DNA of 17,514 nt from Euryarchaeota archaeon UBA13 (GCA_002495945.1 DAHU01000021.1:7461-24974); one strand, 5' to 3'; counted from the stretch's first letter, positions 6,811 to 14,947 are shown. A program made the numbers and translations. Notes: generated by a model from the sequence alone, not told the origin.

Positions 6811-7758
6811 ATGCAAGATAAGTCGTTGAGTGCGAAAAGTGTTTCAGTGATGCCGGTGTTATTGCTCGTCTTTATTCATGTTATTGTTACACCACTGCGG
6901 GACATCTTTTCTATTGAGCCAATGTTAATGATTCCTTATTACTTGACAGGAGTACTCATTGGAATATTCATCTATCGAAAATCAAATACTGTCAAAGATT
7001 TCGAATATCGCCGCTCAAAAGTAATGAAGAAAATGAAGAATGTATACGCTGCTGAGGAAGCTGGCGTGTGGCAAACCAATGCAGAAATTCCATCTGAAAT
7101 AAGTAATCAATCAAGACTATCCGCTGATGTATCGCAAATTTCAATGGAGGCCCCAGAGATTGAATTGTCCGATGAAAATAAGGTAGAGGTTTCGATGCTC
7201 AATGAATCCAAGAGCGTTATAGAAGCAACTCGGAGAGTTTCAGGCGAATCGACATATGATGACCAAGAAGTACAATCAACCATAGGAGCAACCAGAAAGG
7301 CTAGTCCAATGGACCGATTCCTCGATTTCCTCGGCGGTATTTTCGGTAAAGGATCTGCTGGCGTAGGCCGAGAGCAGCAGCGTATTACAGCGCTAAAATT
7401 AGCGTCTTCTGCTGCACCAGTAAGGGCTGAAAAACCCCAAGCCCCAATCCAATATGAACGAAATGAAGTTGATATTGGACCTCAATCCGAGTACATTGAT
7501 AATTATAACCAATCTGCAACCGAACAAGCAACTGAAAGTGTATCAACCTCAACCGCCAAAGATTTCTCGGCTTTCTCCCCCCCGAAAAATACGATTTCAA
7601 GCGCACAAACACTAGAATCTATGGCCATGTTACCCAGTAGCAACTCAATATCGCCAACCTCCCAAAACTTGCCCAAATCTCAACATTGTCGGGGTTGTGG
7701 CTACCCGATAAAACCCGGTGACAGATTTTGCGATAACTGTGGTCTAGATGTTCAGTAA
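6811..7758 (+). CDS. Membrane protein with disordered linker and C-terminal zinc ribbon
   Basis: I choose ATG 6811 because GAGGTGAG at 6799-6806 sits a few bases ahead of it; the frame also offers GTG 6802 inside that motif. The product is about 315 residues. Two hydrophobic helices occupy roughly residues 12-32 (VMPVLLLVFIHVIVTPL) and 39-58 (EPMLMIPYYLTGVLIGIFIY), followed by a basic segment RRSKVMKKMKN. A long polar, Ser/Gln/Glu-rich and probably disordered stretch (residues 75-285) includes two related I-x-A-T-R-[RK]-x-S elements and a hydrophobic LDFLGGIFG. The C-terminus is a zinc ribbon with C293-x2-C296 and C307-x2-C310 (CRGCGYPIKPGDRFCDNCG), which should sit in the cytoplasm. I recognise no named family. 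It lies between the glycosyltransferase and dnaJ on the same strand; whether it acts with either is unknown. Confidence 0.75.
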   Translation: MQDKSLSAKSVSVMPVLLLVFIHVIVTPLRDIFSIEPMLMIPYYLTGVLIGIFIYRKSNTVKDFEYRRSKVMKKMKNVYAAEEAGVWQTNAEIPSEISNQSRLSADVSQISMEAPEIELSDENKVEVSMLNESKSVIEATRRVSGESTYDDQEVQSTIGATRKASPMDRFLDFLGGIFGKGSAGVGREQQRITALKLASSAAPVRAEKPQAPIQYERNEVDIGPQSEYIDNYNQSATEQATESVSTSTAKDFSAFSPPKNTISSAQTLESMAMLPSSNSISPTSQNLPKSQHCRGCGYPIKPGDRFCDNCGLDVQ

Positions 7759-7801
7759 CTTCCGTGATATTGAAAGATGTTAGTGTGGCAGGCAAAAGAC
7801 A

Positions 7802-7810
7802 GGGGGAGGT
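7802..7810 (+). promoter_or_regulatory. Strong Shine-Dalgarno sequence before dnaJ
   Basis: GGGGGAGGT is among the strongest ribosome-binding sites visible in the window. It lies 4 bases before GTG 7815 and 7 before GTG 7818, so it supports initiation here but does not decide between the two adjacent GTG codons. Confidence 0.6.
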
Positions 7811-7814
7811 CTAA

Positions 7815-8933
7815 GTGGTGGAGAAGCGAGACTATTACGAAGTGCTTGGTGTCGACAAATCCGCAGGCGACAAAGAGCTGAAAAATGCCTTTCGAAGCCT
7901 TGCCCGTAAGTATCATCCCGACCGTAGTACAGAAGACGATGCAGAGGATAAATTCAAAGAGATTCAAGAAGCATATGCAGTCTTATCTGATTCGGAGAAG
8001 CGTCAGATGTATGACCGCTATGGTCACAACAGTCCAGGTGGCTCACCATTTGGCGGCTTTGGTGGTGGTTCATTCAATATTAATCTCGAGGATATTCTTG
8101 GTGGAGATTTCTTTTCGAGTTTTTTTGGTGGCGGCTCAAGGCGGTCACGAAATCGGGGAAATGATGTAATTGTCAGATATAGTATCAATTTGGAGTCAGT
8201 TTTTGAGGGAACTAGCGAGGAATTAGAGATTGAACTGCCGACTACCTGTGATGATTGTTCGGGCACTGGTGCTGAAGATGGTGATATAATCTCGTGCAGT
8301 AACTGTGGCGGTCAAGGCAAGATAAGAGCCAGGCAACAAGTTGGGCCATTTGTTCAAGATGTCATAAGAGATTGTCCAACTTGCTCTGGAATGGGCCAGA
8401 TTATCAAAACTAAATGTAAAACCTGCAAGGGTAGTGGTCAACAACTTAAGGAAACTAAGTTGCGATTCACGATACCAAAAGGGGCGGAAGATGGCACCAG
8501 GTTAAGGATGCGTGGCAAGGGTGAACCAGCATTGAGAGGTCGTGGCGAAAATGGCGATCTATTCATTGAATTAGAAATTGAACAACATGATTGGTTTGAA
8601 AGGTCCGGTGCGGATTTAATTATGTCATTACCTTTACAATACACAGATTTAGTACTTGGTACAACAATCAAACTACCTCACATCGACGGCTCAGAATTAA
8701 AAATCAATGTTCCAAAAATGACCAACTCAGGAGAGACTATTGAAATTCGTGGCAAGGGCTTGCCGCGAATTAGGGGTTCTGGACGTGGCGATGTCGTTGT
8801 TCTTGTTAAGTTGGAAATGCCAAAGAAGGTAAGCAAATCCGAACTTAAACAATTGGAGTCTACGAGGCACAATTACAATGATGAAGAATTGCAACAGCGA
8901 ATCAAACAAGACGCAAAAAAGCGTCGAGAATAA
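7815..8933 (+). CDS. dnaJ: Chaperone protein DnaJ (Hsp40, type I)
   Basis: The product is 372 residues, the usual length for full type I DnaJ. The J domain (about residues 6-68) begins YYEVLGVDKSA and carries the HPD tripeptide (YHPDRS) that stimulates DnaK ATPase. A Gly/Phe-rich region follows (GGSPFGGFGGGSF). The cysteine-rich zinc domain has all four CxxCxGxG repeats: CDDCSGTG, CSNCGGQG, CPTCSGMG and CKTCKGSG. Two C-terminal substrate-binding domains complete the protein, with LRMRGKGEP and IRGKGLPRIRG typical of the family. It binds unfolded proteins in the cytoplasm and hands them to DnaK. Initiation is at GTG 7815 or GTG 7818. No dnaK or grpE is seen in the window, so the chaperone set is either split or extends elsewhere. 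The TAA stop directly abuts the stop of the convergent minus-strand gene. Confidence 0.97.
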   Translation: MVEKRDYYEVLGVDKSAGDKELKNAFRSLARKYHPDRSTEDDAEDKFKEIQEAYAVLSDSEKRQMYDRYGHNSPGGSPFGGFGGGSFNINLEDILGGDFFSSFFGGGSRRSRNRGNDVIVRYSINLESVFEGTSEELEIELPTTCDDCSGTGAEDGDIISCSNCGGQGKIRARQQVGPFVQDVIRDCPTCSGMGQIIKTKCKTCKGSGQQLKETKLRFTIPKGAEDGTRLRMRGKGEPALRGRGENGDLFIELEIEQHDWFERSGADLIMSLPLQYTDLVLGTTIKLPHIDGSELKINVPKMTNSGETIEIRGKGLPRIRGSGRGDVVVLVKLEMPKKVSKSELKQLESTRHNYNDEELQQRIKQDAKKRRE

Positions 8934-11129
8934 CTACTCTTCTTCGTCTCTGTATAGTGTTTTACTAGTCCTACATGCGAATGGTTGCCCATCCAACCTG
9001 CCGTTTAGTTCAATGTCTACCAAATTTGCAGTACCTGATAATTCCACAGACAAAAATGTCTTGTTTCCGGGATTTAATGTGTCTAGGAATACTTCGTAAC
9101 CACTGTGCAAAAACCTCGGTGTGACAGAATTGATTTCCCAAGCCTCTCCTTCCGGAGAATCCAAGCGCAAAGCGGCAATTTCCCAAGTACCTTTAATTGT
9201 GTAAATGCCAATAATAATCGGCCAAGCATCTTTGGTTTTGCTGATTCTTGCGTCCACCTTCCAACACGCGATTGCTACGTTATCGGTACGGTACACTAAA
9301 TCAGCCTCGCCCCACGTCTGGCATGCTTCATCCCAGTCCAGTGTTGCTACCGCATCGAGTGATTTTGCCAATTCTTTACGATTTTGCTTCGGGCTAATAC
9401 CTTGATCTAATCTCGACTTTAACCACGCCAACCGTTGTTGTTTTGTAGCTAATACTTTGGCATAACTTTTCTTGCGATATTGCAATATTCCTAGGTAAAG
9501 AGCAGGTGCTAGAAATAACAGACCCATGAACCACCTAGCAACTGTACCCCACTTCTTGGCATTTTCATCTGGTGGGAACCATGGCTCATCACCCTCATCA
9601 ACCAATTCATAGGTCGTACTCATGGTGTAACTAATAGGTTCAACATCCTCACCCCATGTTGAATTAATTGTGTTGTTGATTAAGGAAATTCTGAAGAAAT
9701 GCGTGCCTCTTGAGACCTCCAAAGCGACGCTTAATTTACCTAGAGTTTTGGTTTTCACTTTAGATTGAACTTCCGACCAATCTTCTTGATTTTTCTCGAT
9801 TAATTCAATTTCAAATAAATTGATATCTCCTTCGATCTCTATCATGATGAAGTGTATTGAATCCTCCCATGCATCTATCTCTATTCGGTAAACATCGGAA
9901 GTATCTCTAATTGATTTAGTAAATTGACCCTCAAGATTTTGGTTAGACATATTTAGCAAAGGCCAAGATGAATTGTCAGTTGAAATTTTCATCGGTGGTA
10001 CAGATGGCGCCTCTAATCCACTTTGTAAATCTCCAAAGTTTTCAGTGCTTGCCTGGATGTAAAAAACTTCAGCGGAGACAGTGAGTTTTAACGCAGTACT
10101 GGTCGGTAAAGGATAGATCTTAGTTGGGGTATCTCGGTATATTGTGCCGTCGCCGGTTAGTAACCACTGGCCGCTAATTAATGAATAAAAACTGTAATTC
10201 ACATCATTAATCCTGGGTAATAAAATGGTTGATGTGGTATCATCCAAATCAAAAATTATAGTTCGTGAATTGTGACCAAATATGTCACTTGATTGCGACA
10301 GGTCAATCATAGAGGATTGCGATTCGCTGTGAACAACAATACCCAGTGACCAGATTGTGTTGACAGTTTGTGAGGAAACTCTAATCAAGATTCTACCATC
10401 ATGGTCAATGTTTGTGAATTCAACGTTTGGAGTTTGAGCAAAATTTGTTGGAATAGATGCTGCAGAAATGTTGCCAAGTTCAAGTTCTGAGGTTGCATTC
10501 TGCCAAAAAGCCTCGAAAAGTATGTCTGAGCTGGTATGCTCAATCGAGAATTCAATGGAATCACCGGAAGAGATATTGAAACCAAAAAATTCGTGCTGTT
10601 GATTATCTAAAATTCCGCTAATGTTGCGTAATCCATTATCACTTGCAATAGTTCTAAAACTAGCCAACAATGGTGAATTTTTTTCAACGCATTGACTTGC
10701 ATCAGAGCACACAGCGGGCTGGATTAAGTCAAATTGAGTGGAGGGGGCAGGTCTTGTATTTGGAAAAGCATCATCGATGTCGACAAGCGATGAAATTTGG
10801 TATAGTTCTCCTTGTGGGTTGTCAATAGTTAACTCTAATTTACCGTGATTGTTTGATTGTCCCGAGTAAAGAGATTTTCCAGAGTCGATTTCAATCTCGT
10901 TCAGCGTTAACGCCGTAATACATGTGGCGCAGTTAGTTTGGATACTGTACCAACTTTCATTTGAAATATCCCAACTATAGACCTGTCTTGAGTCGCTATG
11001 ATATGTCATTTCTTGTTTGCTTAGACTATCAGATGGAACAGAATCAGATTCTATACTCTCGATGGCAAAGGTAGCAACAGATAGTAGTATTAGCAAACCT
11101 ATGACTACCGGCTTGAATCCACCCTGCAT
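8934..11129 (-). CDS. Large exported membrane-anchored protein with cytoplasmic C-terminal domain
   Basis: The product is 731 residues and I recognise no named family. The N-terminus (FKPVVIGLLILLSVATFAIESIES) is a signal peptide or signal anchor. The outer region, to about residue 526, is beta-rich, full of Ser, Asn, Asp and Thr, and has possible glycosylation sequons. Segments such as EFFGFNISSGDSIEFSIE and SDVYRIEIDAWEDSIHFIMI resemble bacterial pre-peptidase C-terminal (PPC)-like beta-sandwiches, which I take as a hint only. Cysteine pairs NCATC and CSDASQC may form disulfides. A membrane helix lies around residues 531-550 (RWFMGLLFLAPALYLGILQY), followed by basic RKKSYAK. About 180 residues then face the cytoplasm, with a predicted helical part and a compact Trp-rich beta part (TWEIAALRLDSPEGEAWEIN). 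Such a design suits a surface sensor or scaffold, but that is inference. It ends exactly against dnaJ. Confidence 0.75.
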   Translation of the reverse strand: MQGGFKPVVIGLLILLSVATFAIESIESDSVPSDSLSKQEMTYHSDSRQVYSWDISNESWYSIQTNCATCITALTLNEIEIDSGKSLYSGQSNNHGKLELTIDNPQGELYQISSLVDIDDAFPNTRPAPSTQFDLIQPAVCSDASQCVEKNSPLLASFRTIASDNGLRNISGILDNQQHEFFGFNISSGDSIEFSIEHTSSDILFEAFWQNATSELELGNISAASIPTNFAQTPNVEFTNIDHDGRILIRVSSQTVNTIWSLGIVVHSESQSSMIDLSQSSDIFGHNSRTIIFDLDDTTSTILLPRINDVNYSFYSLISGQWLLTGDGTIYRDTPTKIYPLPTSTALKLTVSAEVFYIQASTENFGDLQSGLEAPSVPPMKISTDNSSWPLLNMSNQNLEGQFTKSIRDTSDVYRIEIDAWEDSIHFIMIEIEGDINLFEIELIEKNQEDWSEVQSKVKTKTLGKLSVALEVSRGTHFFRISLINNTINSTWGEDVEPISYTMSTTYELVDEGDEPWFPPDENAKKWGTVARWFMGLLFLAPALYLGILQYRKKSYAKVLATKQQRLAWLKSRLDQGISPKQNRKELAKSLDAVATLDWDEACQTWGEADLVYRTDNVAIACWKVDARISKTKDAWPIIIGIYTIKGTWEIAALRLDSPEGEAWEINSVTPRFLHSGYEVFLDTLNPGNKTFLSVELSGTANLVDIELNGRLDGQPFACRTSKTLYRDEEE

Positions 11130-11208
11130 GTACTGGCGTTCGGTTTGTTATGTTTGAAGTTAGGGATTGAAAGGAATTATTCTTGTACGAATAACATTAG
11201 CATTAGTT
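11130..11208. promoter_or_regulatory. Divergent intergenic region between exported-protein gene and arcS
   Basis: About 80 bases separate the two outward-facing starts and should hold both promoters. I see no clear Shine-Dalgarno sequence before the arcS ATG at 11209 and no convincing TATA match; the AATTATTC stretch near 11175 is the closest. A leaderless or short-leader arcS transcript would fit. Confidence 0.25.
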
Positions 11209-12987
11209 ATGGCGAATGAGTTGGGTAGGACCGTTATTCTTCGGCATATGTTTGCTCGTAGTTGGGCCCTAGGTGACAGAAAATCCCCTTCAGCATCAAC
11301 ACCTTGCCTAATCAAATTATCAGGCGATTGCGAAATGCCGCATAGTTTAGCACCGTTTGACGCTGAAACTGATAGTGAGATTCCTCAAACGCTGTCAGTT
11401 AGGTCAAATCTACCGCTGTCGCCGCCGAATTTTGCGGATAATTCACCTAATTACACAACCAAAATTGGCCACGTTCTTCCACCTTCGCTAGACGAGGCTA
11501 ACGCTGGTGAGGCTGCTGGGCAAGGAGGACTATTGCCAATCTCTTGGCAACGTTTGAATCATGATGCATCACTAACAGATTTAGGGATTAACCCGAGCAT
11601 TATTGTTCTCGTTGATGCGGTCCAATTAGCCACACAACAAGGTAAACTTGTCGACGCACTGCACGCAATAAAGACCCGTTTTCCCGGTGCTTTAGTGTGG
11701 ACGCCTGGTTTGGGTGGTCCCGATAATGTTGCTGTGTTAACATGGTTGGGAGTCGATATTTTTGATTTGTCGAGGTCACGGCAGTGTTCAGCATCAAATG
11801 TTATACTGACTGGTTCCGGGCCCCGAACAACACTGTCGGATAGTGAATATGATAGCGCAGATATTGAAACTCAACTTACTCACTGGAAGTTGGCTTTGAA
11901 TGAGGTAAAAGCAAGATTGGCAGACGGAACATTACGCACTCTTGTTGAACAGCAGTCACTAAACAGTCCCAAACTAGTTGAGCATTTACGATATCATGAC
12001 AAACTGACGCGCACCAATGATGAGGTTGGGTTGTCTCACGTACCAAGCGGTACAATACTACACTGTAACTCACACACTTCACTAAACAATCCCATAGTCA
12101 CTAAGTGGGTCGATTTCATGAGCCATCAATATCATGCACCAAGTGGACTTGACCAAGTATTATTGCTATTACCCTGCTCAGCAAGAAAGCCGTATCGAAT
12201 GTCTAAATCACATCGGAAATTCTTGAATGTTATCGGAACCACTGCATTTCATGAAGTTATGGTCACTTCACCATTGGGGTTAGTACCTCGTGATTTAGAA
12301 GAAACGTGGCCTGCTTCACATTATGATATTCCTGTTACAGGGGAATGGAGTCAAGATGAGATTCAAAGAACAGAAACAATGCTCAAGTCATTGATTTCTC
12401 GACATCAATATCACACAATAATCAACCACTCATCGATGAGTTTTGATATCGAGGGCATTACTTACTATGAGACTAGAAACGGGTTGACCGCAACATCAAG
12501 ACAAGCCTTAGATCAACTGAGTAATACGGTTACGGAGGTAATGCAAAACCATCAGTTTAGAAATCGAAAGCATCATAAGATACTCCTCGATAATTTTTCT
12601 AGTATCGCTCGATACAAAATGAACAACGACGATTGGTTGGAAAATGTTACTGTGCGAGGTAAACCCCCATTTTGGCGACTGGAATTAGATGGCAAGCAAA
12701 TAGCGCTATGGTCTAACGACCGCAGGGGATTTTCACTAGCAAAGTCCTCTATACCAATTATCGACAATAAATCCTCATTGAAACGGATACACTTGCTCCC
12801 CGATGTATCATGGAAAGGAGATATTTTCTCTAATATTGTCGACCAATACGACTCAGGTATTAATTCGGGTGATGACTTGTTGGTAATTCAGAACTCTCAA
12901 CCGATTGGTTTGGCTAGAGCTACTGCTTCGGGTTGGGAGTGGTCGTCAACTCCCGGTATAGTTGCTAAAGGTCACCAGAGACTTTAG
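11209..12987 (+). CDS. arcS: Archaeosine synthase ArcS (TgtA2)
   Basis: The product is about 592 residues from ATG 11209. The frame extends to TTG 11167, but those extra residues are not family-like, and no ribosome site settles the choice. The N-terminal half is a degenerate tRNA-guanine transglycosylase barrel, with IIVLVDAVQLATQQGKL and GALVWTPGLGGPDNVAVLTWLGVDIFDLS. The diagnostic ArcS signature PCSARKPYRMSKSHRKF begins at about residue 322; this region includes the lysine and cysteine positions characteristic of the family. A C-terminal PUA domain (around GDDLLVIQNSQPIGLARATA) should bind tRNA. ArcS modifies preQ0 at position 15 of tRNA to make archaeosine, in many euryarchaea together with the radical-SAM protein RaSEA, which is not visible here. 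It stands between the divergent exported-protein gene and the S15 gene. Confidence 0.9.
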   Translation: MANELGRTVILRHMFARSWALGDRKSPSASTPCLIKLSGDCEMPHSLAPFDAETDSEIPQTLSVRSNLPLSPPNFADNSPNYTTKIGHVLPPSLDEANAGEAAGQGGLLPISWQRLNHDASLTDLGINPSIIVLVDAVQLATQQGKLVDALHAIKTRFPGALVWTPGLGGPDNVAVLTWLGVDIFDLSRSRQCSASNVILTGSGPRTTLSDSEYDSADIETQLTHWKLALNEVKARLADGTLRTLVEQQSLNSPKLVEHLRYHDKLTRTNDEVGLSHVPSGTILHCNSHTSLNNPIVTKWVDFMSHQYHAPSGLDQVLLLLPCSARKPYRMSKSHRKFLNVIGTTAFHEVMVTSPLGLVPRDLEETWPASHYDIPVTGEWSQDEIQRTETMLKSLISRHQYHTIINHSSMSFDIEGITYYETRNGLTATSRQALDQLSNTVTEVMQNHQFRNRKHHKILLDNFSSIARYKMNNDDWLENVTVRGKPPFWRLELDGKQIALWSNDRRGFSLAKSSIPIIDNKSSLKRIHLLPDVSWKGDIFSNIVDQYDSGINSGDDLLVIQNSQPIGLARATASGWEWSSTPGIVAKGHQRL

Positions 12988-13003
12988 CACTACTTTGTTA
13001 ATC

Positions 13004-13011
13004 TTTAATAT
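13004..13011 (+). promoter_or_regulatory. Possible TATA box of the S15 operon
   Basis: TTTAATAT lies in the 76-base gap between arcS and the S15 gene and resembles the archaeal TATA consensus. It is about 53 bases before the S15 ATG at 13064, leaving room for a leader of roughly 25-30 bases. No strong Shine-Dalgarno precedes the start beyond a weak GAGTGGT at 13057-13063. The call is tentative. Confidence 0.3.
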
Positions 13012-13063
13012 GCGGAGTGGTTAATAATGAGAGGCAAGTCGCAAGCCTGCTTGAGTGGTCAAC

Positions 13064-13522
13064 ATGGCACGAATGTACAAATCTAGAAGAGGAAAAAGTG
13101 GTTCATCAAAGCCATACGTTACCGAGGCTCCCGAGTGGTCAAACACTGATGCTGACGAGGTCACTAAACTTGTTGTGGAATTAGGGAAATCCGGCCATAC
13201 AACCGCTGAAATTGGGACCATAATGAGAGACCAGCATGCAGTTCCAAATGTAAAATTGGTCACCGGTAAGAGAATCGGTGCGATACTTGCCGAGAATGAT
13301 ATCGGTGGAACTTATCCAGAAGACATGATGAACCTCATGCGCCAGGCAGTCAGAATCATCGAACATTTAGGAAGTGGCAATCATAAAGATATTCACAATA
13401 AGCGCTCACTCGAAATTACTGAGGCCAAGATTAGAAAACTTGCAAGTTACTACATCAATGAAGGTAAACTTCCTTCTGATTGGAGATACAAGCGAGACGA
13501 ACTAAGATTGATGGTCGAGTGA
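13064..13522 (+). CDS. rps15: 30S ribosomal protein S15 (archaeal/eukaryotic type, eS13/uS15)
   Basis: The product is 152 residues, the normal length for archaeal S15 and eukaryotic S13, well above the roughly 89 residues of bacterial S15. The start MARMYKSRRGKSGSSKPY is characteristic. The N-terminal extension that archaea and eukaryotes share is followed by the S15 helical core (MNLMRQAVRIIEHL to KIRKLASYYINEGKLPSDWRY). S15 binds 16S rRNA in the central domain of the small subunit and is an early assembly protein. I chose ATG 13064 because it matches family starts; the frame continues upstream to TTG 13055. The DHH/RecJ-like gene follows after about 50 bases, an arrangement known from other euryarchaea. 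Confidence 0.97.
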   Translation: MARMYKSRRGKSGSSKPYVTEAPEWSNTDADEVTKLVVELGKSGHTTAEIGTIMRDQHAVPNVKLVTGKRIGAILAENDIGGTYPEDMMNLMRQAVRIIEHLGSGNHKDIHNKRSLEITEAKIRKLASYYINEGKLPSDWRYKRDELRLMVE

Positions 13523-13571
13523 TTGATATATCACACTGTAAAACACCCATCACACGGGTTGTTTGATTATC

Positions 13572-14471
13572 ATGCATGACATAGTGGAAACGGAATTATT
13601 TCACCACGTCAAATACCGTGTTCAGGCTATTGCTCAAGAAATTAAGAATTGTGAGAGCGTCGCCTTGTTCGCAACCGCTGATTTAGATAGTATTGTATCA
13701 TTGGCATTCCTTGAATCTGCAATGATGGATGCGAAAATACCATACAGTCGAAAAATACTCAAGCCAACCCAATTCCAACCAAAGGGTGAGAAGTATAATT
13801 TCACTACAGGGGCGTCAATTTCTATCAGTATCGAACAGTTTGAAGAAACCTGGATGCACGATGAAATAGACGATTTAGGTAGAAGTCGAATAGTTCCATT
13901 AGCTATTTCCGTTTCACATCCCAATTCAGAAAAACAGCATAATGGGGCCTTGGATGTCGTTGTTCAATGTGCGGCAATTGCTTCATTAATTGCACCAAAT
14001 GGTGCTAGAGTTAGGCGTCTACGTCCACTTGCTGGTAGCGGTCAATGGCTTCGCCAATCGCTAGATAATTCGTACGATCCAGTCTATACTAAAATCCGGG
14101 ATATTTTACAGGACGAAGGCTCGATACGCATCCTGCCGATACCAGAAATCGACTCTCCAATAACTAGTATGATTCCAGATTTCCCCGATTCCTTATACAA
14201 ACGACTAACTAAAAAATGGCCTAAGATGGACTTTAATCAGCGGCAACAAGCCATGAGTGAACTTGCTCTCCCTACTTTATCCAGCCCGAAATTATCAACT
14301 CCTCGGCTCGAAGAGTTACTGTGGTTTAGAGTAGTAATCGACGACTCTGAAATGGATTTACATAGTCAAATTCATTCATTAAAAGAGCATTGGCCCAATG
14401 AAGAGAAATCGACAAAATCCTACGCTGCAGCGTTATTGAAGCGGTTGATTTCGACTGGCAAACTAATTTAG
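13572..14471 (+). CDS. Degenerate DHH/RecJ-like protein, possible Cdc45/GAN-type replication factor
   Basis: The product is about 299 residues from ATG 13572 (TTG 13563 is an alternative). The N-terminal region follows the plan of DHH phosphoesterases. SVALFATADLDSIVSLAFL (residues 29-47) aligns with the motif that is usually H-x-D-x-D-G and keeps only D37 and D39. FTTGASISISI (77-87) replaces the motif II aspartate strand, and LAISVSHPNSE (110-120) occupies the place of DHH-x-P with only the last His kept. LIAPNGARVRRLRPLAGSG then matches the usual helix-strand that follows. Nuclease activity is therefore unlikely. In euryarchaea the gene after S15 is often a RecJ-family protein, and some archaeal RecJ relatives are inactive Cdc45-like partners of GINS and MCM. 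The assignment rests on weak motifs plus position. It is shorter than typical archaeal RecJ and seems to lack a DHHA1 domain. Confidence 0.5.
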   Translation: MHDIVETELFHHVKYRVQAIAQEIKNCESVALFATADLDSIVSLAFLESAMMDAKIPYSRKILKPTQFQPKGEKYNFTTGASISISIEQFEETWMHDEIDDLGRSRIVPLAISVSHPNSEKQHNGALDVVVQCAAIASLIAPNGARVRRLRPLAGSGQWLRQSLDNSYDPVYTKIRDILQDEGSIRILPIPEIDSPITSMIPDFPDSLYKRLTKKWPKMDFNQRQQAMSELALPTLSSPKLSTPRLEELLWFRVVIDDSEMDLHSQIHSLKEHWPNEEKSTKSYAAALLKRLISTGKLI

Positions 14472-14514
14472 CACCTTACGATGATTTCAAACCCTATGGC
14501 TGATTCGGTGGTAT

Positions 14515-14865
14515 ATGGCCATAGAGCGTTTGCTGACAGGTAGTATCAAAGATCAAATCAAAGATTTAATGTCAACTGAGGATTTAGTTATTGAGGCTTT
14601 TAGAGACTTGGTAAAGGATGAACTAAAATCGCATATTAGAAATAAAGTTGAAGCAGATCCAGAATTGAAACAGGAAATCAAGGAGGCAGTTTCGTACTAT
14701 TTCCAGTCAAAAGCCCGTTCAATATACGCCGAATTAAAGGCTACAAGAGCAGCAACTAGGCTAGGACTAAGGTTGCTTCCCGAAGACTTGCAAGGGGAAG
14801 TTGGTGAAGCACTGGTCTCGTTGTTCGAAAAGGAGTTAGGCACTCTGTTAGAAAAGGCACTTTGA
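14515..14865 (+). CDS. Small helical protein of unknown function in the S15 operon
   Basis: The product is 116 residues from ATG 14515, and I do not recognise it. It is highly charged and almost certainly all-helical: alternating Lys/Glu and Leu/Ile in KDQIKDLMSTEDLVIEAFRDL and ADPELKQEIKEAVSYYF suggest amphipathic helices or a short coiled coil. No cysteines, signal or membrane segment are present. It follows the DHH-like gene after 43 bases on the same strand and is followed by a terminator-like hairpin, so it is probably the last gene of the S15 transcript. In other euryarchaea this position can hold a Pcc1-like KEOPS subunit, but I see no Pcc1 features. A role in translation or replication is possible only by association. 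Confidence 0.65.
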   Translation: MAIERLLTGSIKDQIKDLMSTEDLVIEAFRDLVKDELKSHIRNKVEADPELKQEIKEAVSYYFQSKARSIYAELKATRAATRLGLRLLPEDLQGEVGEALVSLFEKELGTLLEKAL

Positions 14866-14876
14866 GTTACGAATGC

Positions 14877-14896
14877 TCGGGTGAAAACCCGATTTT
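14877..14896 (+). terminator. Hairpin with GAAA loop and T-run
   Basis: TCGGGT (14877-14882), loop GAAA (14883-14886) and ACCCGA (14887-14892) form a perfect 6-base-pair stem closed by a GNRA tetraloop, followed at once by TTTT. It lies 11 bases after the last stop of the S15-DHH-small-protein group and before the next gene, as expected for a transcript end. Archaeal termination depends mainly on the T-run, so the stem may instead protect the 3' end. Confidence 0.5.
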
Positions 14897-14947
14897 GTAT
14901 TCACACATGATAGTGTAAATTATGAGGCAGGAGTTATTCGAAGGTCT

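Noticed and set aside
7885..8169. Second plus-strand open frame of 94 codons within dnaJ
   Set aside because: It is an out-of-frame shadow of the J domain and Gly-rich region, with no ribosome site or plausible protein features.
13544..13565. Possible hairpin ACCC...GGGT between the S15 and DHH-like genes
   Set aside because: Only about four base pairs form around a seven-base loop, with no clean T-run; it is too weak to call a terminator, and the genes are likely cotranscribed.
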